A stretch of 64,000 bases of DNA from the NCBI GenBank assembly GCA_012515235.1, contig JAAYYU010000320.1, positions 1 through 64,000 of the forward strand, read 5' to 3'. Under the pieces are notes generated by a model. It did no database searches, was not told the origin of the DNA, and saw only the letters and a program-made list of their open reading frames with translations. Positions 61,270-64,000 of this stretch are shown in pieces. Position numbers and translations under genes: made by a program. The DNA comes from Candidatus Anammoximicrobium sp. (lineage in GTDB: Bacteria > Planctomycetota > Planctomycetia > Pirellulales > Pirellulaceae). Each line of letters starts with the position of its first letter. Position 1 is the stretch's first letter.

Positions 61270-62262
61270 ATGTTTGCCATGTGGCCCTACCTTCTGATCG
61301 CCGGCTATTGCCTGTTGGTCGCCCTGGCTTCTCTGGCCGGCGGCACGCTGCCTTCGTTGCTCCGGCTGACGCATACGCGGATGCAGTTGATCATGAGCTT
61401 TGTCGGCGGTCTCATTTTGGCCGTGGCCCTGTTGCACCTGTTGCCGCATGCGGTGGCCGAGACCGAGTCCGTGGACCAGGCCGTGTGGGCTGCGCTGACG
61501 GGCCTGTTGACCATGTTCTTTCTGATCCGCACCTTCCATGTGCATCAGCACGGTCCCGTCGACGTTCCTGCACTCAGCCGCTGCGATCACGACCACCCAC
61601 ATGACAGCTGCGGCCAGCATGACTACCCGGTGGACGGCGATCACTGCCCGGCGCATCGGCATCGCTACAGCTGGATTGGACTGTTCGTCGGCCTGGCGTT
61701 GCACACGCTGATGGACGGCATCGCGATCGCCGCCAGCGTGACCGCCGAGGCGCGACATGTGGCAGGTTTCGCGGGCTTGGGAACCTTCCTGGCCGTGCTG
61801 CTGCACAAACCCCTGGATGCCATGTCCATCACGTCGGTCATGGCGGCCGGCGGCTGGTCAAGAAAGTCCCGACAACTGGCGAACCTGGGATTCGCGACGA
61901 CCAGCGTCGCCGGCGCGCTCGCCTTCTGTCTGGGCGTCCAGCAGTTGGTAGAACACCAGCATACCGTGGTCGGACTGGCGCTTGGCTTCTCGGCCGGCGT
62001 GTTCCTGTGCATCGCCCTGGCGGACATCTTGCCGGAAGTCCAGTTTCACGCACACGACCGGCTGAAGCTCTCGACCGCGCTGGTTCTGGGCGTGCTGTTC
62101 GCCTACGGCTTGGGGTTCTTCGAATCGCCGCATCAACATGGCCATGAGCACGAACCTCAGCGCAAAGACGAACACGGGCACGAACACGGGCACGAACACG
62201 GGCACGAACACGGGCACTCCGATGCCCCCGGCGGCGAAGCGCAGGGGCATGGTGTCCGGTGA
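61270..62262 (+). CDS. ZIP-family divalent metal transporter with His-rich loop and tail
   Basis: A 330-residue membrane protein with eight or so helices. Metal-site helices are IGLFVGLALHTLMDGIAIAA (TM4, H-x-x-x-D) and VLLHKPLDAMSITSVMA (TM5, H-x-x-x-D in place of HE). A cytosolic loop rich in His/Asp (HDHPHDSCGQHDY...HCPAHRHRY) and a C-terminal (HEHG)-type tail encoded by four tandem 12-bp units (GAACACGGGCAC, ~62170-62217) fit zinc binding. Uptake of zinc or iron is expected. ATG 61270 chosen over an Arg-rich longer frame. Confidence 0.88.
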   Translation: MFAMWPYLLIAGYCLLVALASLAGGTLPSLLRLTHTRMQLIMSFVGGLILAVALLHLLPHAVAETESVDQAVWAALTGLLTMFFLIRTFHVHQHGPVDVPALSRCDHDHPHDSCGQHDYPVDGDHCPAHRHRYSWIGLFVGLALHTLMDGIAIAASVTAEARHVAGFAGLGTFLAVLLHKPLDAMSITSVMAAGGWSRKSRQLANLGFATTSVAGALAFCLGVQQLVEHQHTVVGLALGFSAGVFLCIALADILPEVQFHAHDRLKLSTALVLGVLFAYGLGFFESPHQHGHEHEPQRKDEHGHEHGHEHGHEHGHSDAPGGEAQGHGVR

Positions 62263-62327
62263 GCGGTTTGCGGTCTGGGACGGAGAGTTGTGAACTCGTG
62301 CCAAGGAGCCTGTCGATAAAGAGCACG

Positions 62328-62510
62328 GTTTCCCGTTTGGGCTCTGGCACCCACACCGGCCGCTACGTCACCTGGGAGGAAGCGCTGGACTCTCACTTCG
62401 ACTTCGTGGCGGACATCGACCACATGACCATGGACACGCCGGCCCCCATCCAAGCCGGCCCCGACGGGATGTAAGCCGCGCCGTAGCCGAAAGCGGCCAA
62501 GAAAATCTGA
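62328..62510 (+). pseudogene. Gfo/Idh/MocA oxidoreductase, C-terminal fragment with two nonsense codons
   Basis: The + frame reads RLGSGTHTGRYVTWEEALDS, then HFDFVADIDHMTMDTPAPIQ and AGPDGM, then TAA, AAP, TAG, PKAAKKI and TGA at 62508-62510. The family tail is expected to continue with Tyr at both stop positions, so each stop looks like a Tyr codon turned into a nonsense codon. TGRYVTWEE and PAPI are marks of sugar-oxidoreductase tails in planctomycetes. The 5' part (NAD-binding domain) is absent. Confidence 0.6.
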
Positions 62511-62554
62511 CGGCGCAGCCAAAGGCACGGCCGTCGGCACGCCCTGCCGCTTCT

Positions 62555-63886
62555 TCAAGCCACGCGCTGGCCGAATTCGATGGGGTACGCGAAACCGGTG
62601 GCGGCGTCGTTCCAGCGGCTGAGCGCGATGGCCACCAGGTGCCCGCCAAACGCGACGGACAGCTTAAGCGCGTGCTGGAATCGATTGCGGCGTCCCACCA
62701 GGGGCAAGCAGTCGAACGTCAACTCCGGATCGGGATCGGTCAAGTTGATCGTCGGCGGGGCAAACCCGTCCCGCATCGCCATGACCGTCAACGCCAGTTC
62801 CACGCCCCCAGCGGCGTTGATCATGTGCCCCAGCATGGATTTGAGAGAACTTACACAGACCTGATCGGCCGCTCGCCCCAAAGCTCGGCGGATCGCCCGC
62901 ATCTCGACCAAATCGTTCTGCTCCGTGCCCGTTCCGTGGGCGTTGATGTAGCCAACTTCCTCCGGCCGCAGCTCCGCCTTGCGCAACGTCTCCCGAATCA
63001 GCCGCGTCAAGGCCTCGCTGTCGGCATCCAAGCCGGTCACATGGTGGGCTTCGGCCAACGCCGCACAGGCTCTGATCTCCGCATAGATCCGGGCGCCCCG
63101 CTCCAGAGCGTGGCTGAGTCGTTCGACGACCATCATGCCCGCGCCCTCCCCCAACACGAAGCCGCATCGGTTCCGGTCAAAAGGCCGGCAAGCCCGCTTG
63201 GGATCGTCGTTCTCCGCTAGCACCCGCATCTGGCGAAAACCGGAAGCGAACAGCGGGTCGATGGCGTCCGCGCCGCCAGTCAGAGCGATGTCGCATTGTC
63301 CGTCGCGGATCGCCCGCACCGCCGACATCACCGCGATCAGGCTGCTGGCGCAGGCAGTCGAGTAGCAGAGCCGAGGGCCGTAAAGCCCCAGGCAATTCGC
63401 CAATTCCACGCACGCCGAGTTCGGCAGGAATTGGTCGCACCACGGAATCCCCGTCAGGTCCGTGGCGGGAATCACACCCAAGCGTTCGTCCACGAAGCGG
63501 GTGTCGCCCATGTGCGCGTTGATGAAGCAGCCGAACCGGTCGGCGTCCACCGCCCCGGCCTTGACCCGCGCATCGCCAAGCGCTTCGGCGGCCGCGAGTC
63601 GGCTTAACGGAAAGACTTTCATCCGCCCCGATGGCAGGCCCGCGAAATCCACTTCGGCACCGAGCACCAGCCCTCCGGAAACGCCTCGAAAAGCGTCCAA
63701 CCGGCGCACCGCGCTCCTGCCATCACACACCGCACGCCAAGCGGATTCGCGGTTTCGTCCTACGGAGGTAATGATCCCCACTCCGCTAATCACAATCGGT
63801 TCGTGAGCGGTGTCCGGTATGGGCACGATCAGTCTGCCTTTTGTTGAGTTACCGTCGATTCGTAGGATCGGGCGCGCGTTGTCCAA
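62555..63886 (-). CDS. fabF: Beta-ketoacyl-ACP synthase II-type ketosynthase
   Basis: A 443-residue KAS with the Cys-His-His triad: Cys179 in CYSTACASSLIA, His317 in INAHGTGTEQND, and Lys349/His354 in SLKSMLGHMINAAG; GFVLGEGAGMMVVERL is also typical. It extends acyl-ACP in fatty acid synthesis or a related pathway. The N-terminus extends ~30 residues beyond usual FabF; a TTG at 63886 (with AAGGA upstream) or a GTG at 63826 may be the start. The usual acpP/fabZ neighbours are not seen, so a specialised ketosynthase is possible. Confidence 0.88.
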   Translation of the reverse strand: MDNARPILRIDGNSTKGRLIVPIPDTAHEPIVISGVGIITSVGRNRESAWRAVCDGRSAVRRLDAFRGVSGGLVLGAEVDFAGLPSGRMKVFPLSRLAAAEALGDARVKAGAVDADRFGCFINAHMGDTRFVDERLGVIPATDLTGIPWCDQFLPNSACVELANCLGLYGPRLCYSTACASSLIAVMSAVRAIRDGQCDIALTGGADAIDPLFASGFRQMRVLAENDDPKRACRPFDRNRCGFVLGEGAGMMVVERLSHALERGARIYAEIRACAALAEAHHVTGLDADSEALTRLIRETLRKAELRPEEVGYINAHGTGTEQNDLVEMRAIRRALGRAADQVCVSSLKSMLGHMINAAGGVELALTVMAMRDGFAPPTINLTDPDPELTFDCLPLVGRRNRFQHALKLSVAFGGHLVAIALSRWNDAATGFAYPIEFGQRVA

Positions 63887-64000
63887 AAGGTTTCCTTACT
63901 TGGCCAGATTAGCCGCAGAGTTGAACGCTGTGACGTGTAATACGACAAGTCGCCGGAAATTTCTACATAAGATAGGCAAGATTTTGCGGCTTAGCCGGAT
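63887..64000. other. Right-edge non-coding end
   Basis: About 110 AT-richer bases before the window ends; no frame or repeat was recognised. Probably the fabF-like promoter region. Confidence 0.4.

Noticed and set aside
62165..62220. CRISPR-like tandem repeat
   Set aside because: The 12-bp units have no spacers and lie in frame in the His-rich tail of the ZIP transporter. No CRISPR array or cas gene was seen elsewhere.
1..64000. tRNA or rRNA genes, for example as an integration site next to the recombinase
   Set aside because: No cloverleaf-forming segment with a GTTCGAATC-like T arm and correct spacing was found by eye. A tRNAscan-SE run would settle it.

Overview
The window is GC-rich, densely coded chromosomal DNA that looks like a planctomycete (Pirellulales-like; lineage is inferred from content, not from a marker gene). 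The pointers are a Planctomycetes/Verrucomicrobia-type bacterial microcompartment (BMC) operon, three hydrazine-synthase-alpha-like (HzsA-related) proteins with CxxCH haem motifs, a DUF1080 protein, a formylglycine-type sulfatase, twin-arginine-secreted glycosidases and esterases, and many short double-hairpin extragenic repeats.

Layout. 1-3.5 kb is a decayed accessory edge: the 3' end of an IS21-type istB, a tyrosine recombinase without its N-terminus, a HEPN-like tail, two intact small genes (a membrane protein and a zincin) and a phosphatase fragment. 3.5-20 kb holds secreted carbohydrate-active enzymes (GH116-like, GH43/32-like propeller, GH2), an MttB-like protein, a class V aminotransferase, a VOC protein, DUF1080, Uma2 and an SGNH-like protein, interrupted at 12.5-13.4 kb by a scar made of an rfbB start fused to an HRDC protein plus a deleted toxin-antitoxin pair. 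20-25.4 kb is housekeeping and signalling: nadB, a HAD phosphatase, and a three-gene overlapping operon (hybrid REC-histidine kinase, response regulator, unknown). 25.4-29 kb is a wrecked type I restriction locus in which a CARF (RtcR-type) domain is joined in frame to the back half of HsdR, a perfect 31-bp inverted repeat separates hsdR from hsdM, and hsdM is cut off against a carbonic-anhydrase-like fragment on the other strand. 29-37.8 kb carries a PQQ-type propeller, a URO-D-family protein, a DUF58 plus transglutaminase (TgpA) pair, glutathione peroxidase and a 2-keto-3-deoxygluconate-type sugar kinase. 37.9-50.1 kb is a run of secreted genes on the + strand: three HzsA-like haem/propeller proteins, a sialidase-like propeller, a sulfatase and an esterase.

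50.2-57.3 kb, minus strand, is the BMC operon in transcription order: PduL, two BMC-H shell proteins, acetate kinase, BMC-P, CoA-acylating aldehyde dehydrogenase, BMC-P, an RpiB-like protein, BMC-P, class II aldolase. This is the known logic for deoxyhexose use: aldolase cleavage of fuculose- or rhamnulose-1-phosphate gives lactaldehyde, which is converted through lactyl-CoA and lactyl-phosphate to lactate with ATP recovery. Three cargo candidates carry short N-terminal amphipathic helices that look like encapsulation peptides. The sulfatase, esterase and glycosidases upstream fit supply of such sugars from sulfated or acetylated polysaccharides (inference). 57.6-63.9 kb returns to core genes: FxsA, dihydroorotase, a MoxR/magnesium-chelatase-like ATPase, a ZIP metal transporter with a His-rich tail, a Gfo/Idh/MocA pseudogene tail and a FabF-type ketosynthase.

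No tRNA, rRNA, CRISPR array or complete insertion sequence was recognised. The most unusual signal overall is the recurrence of abrupt chimeric junctions, several in frame, between unrelated gene fragments in the accessory stretches.
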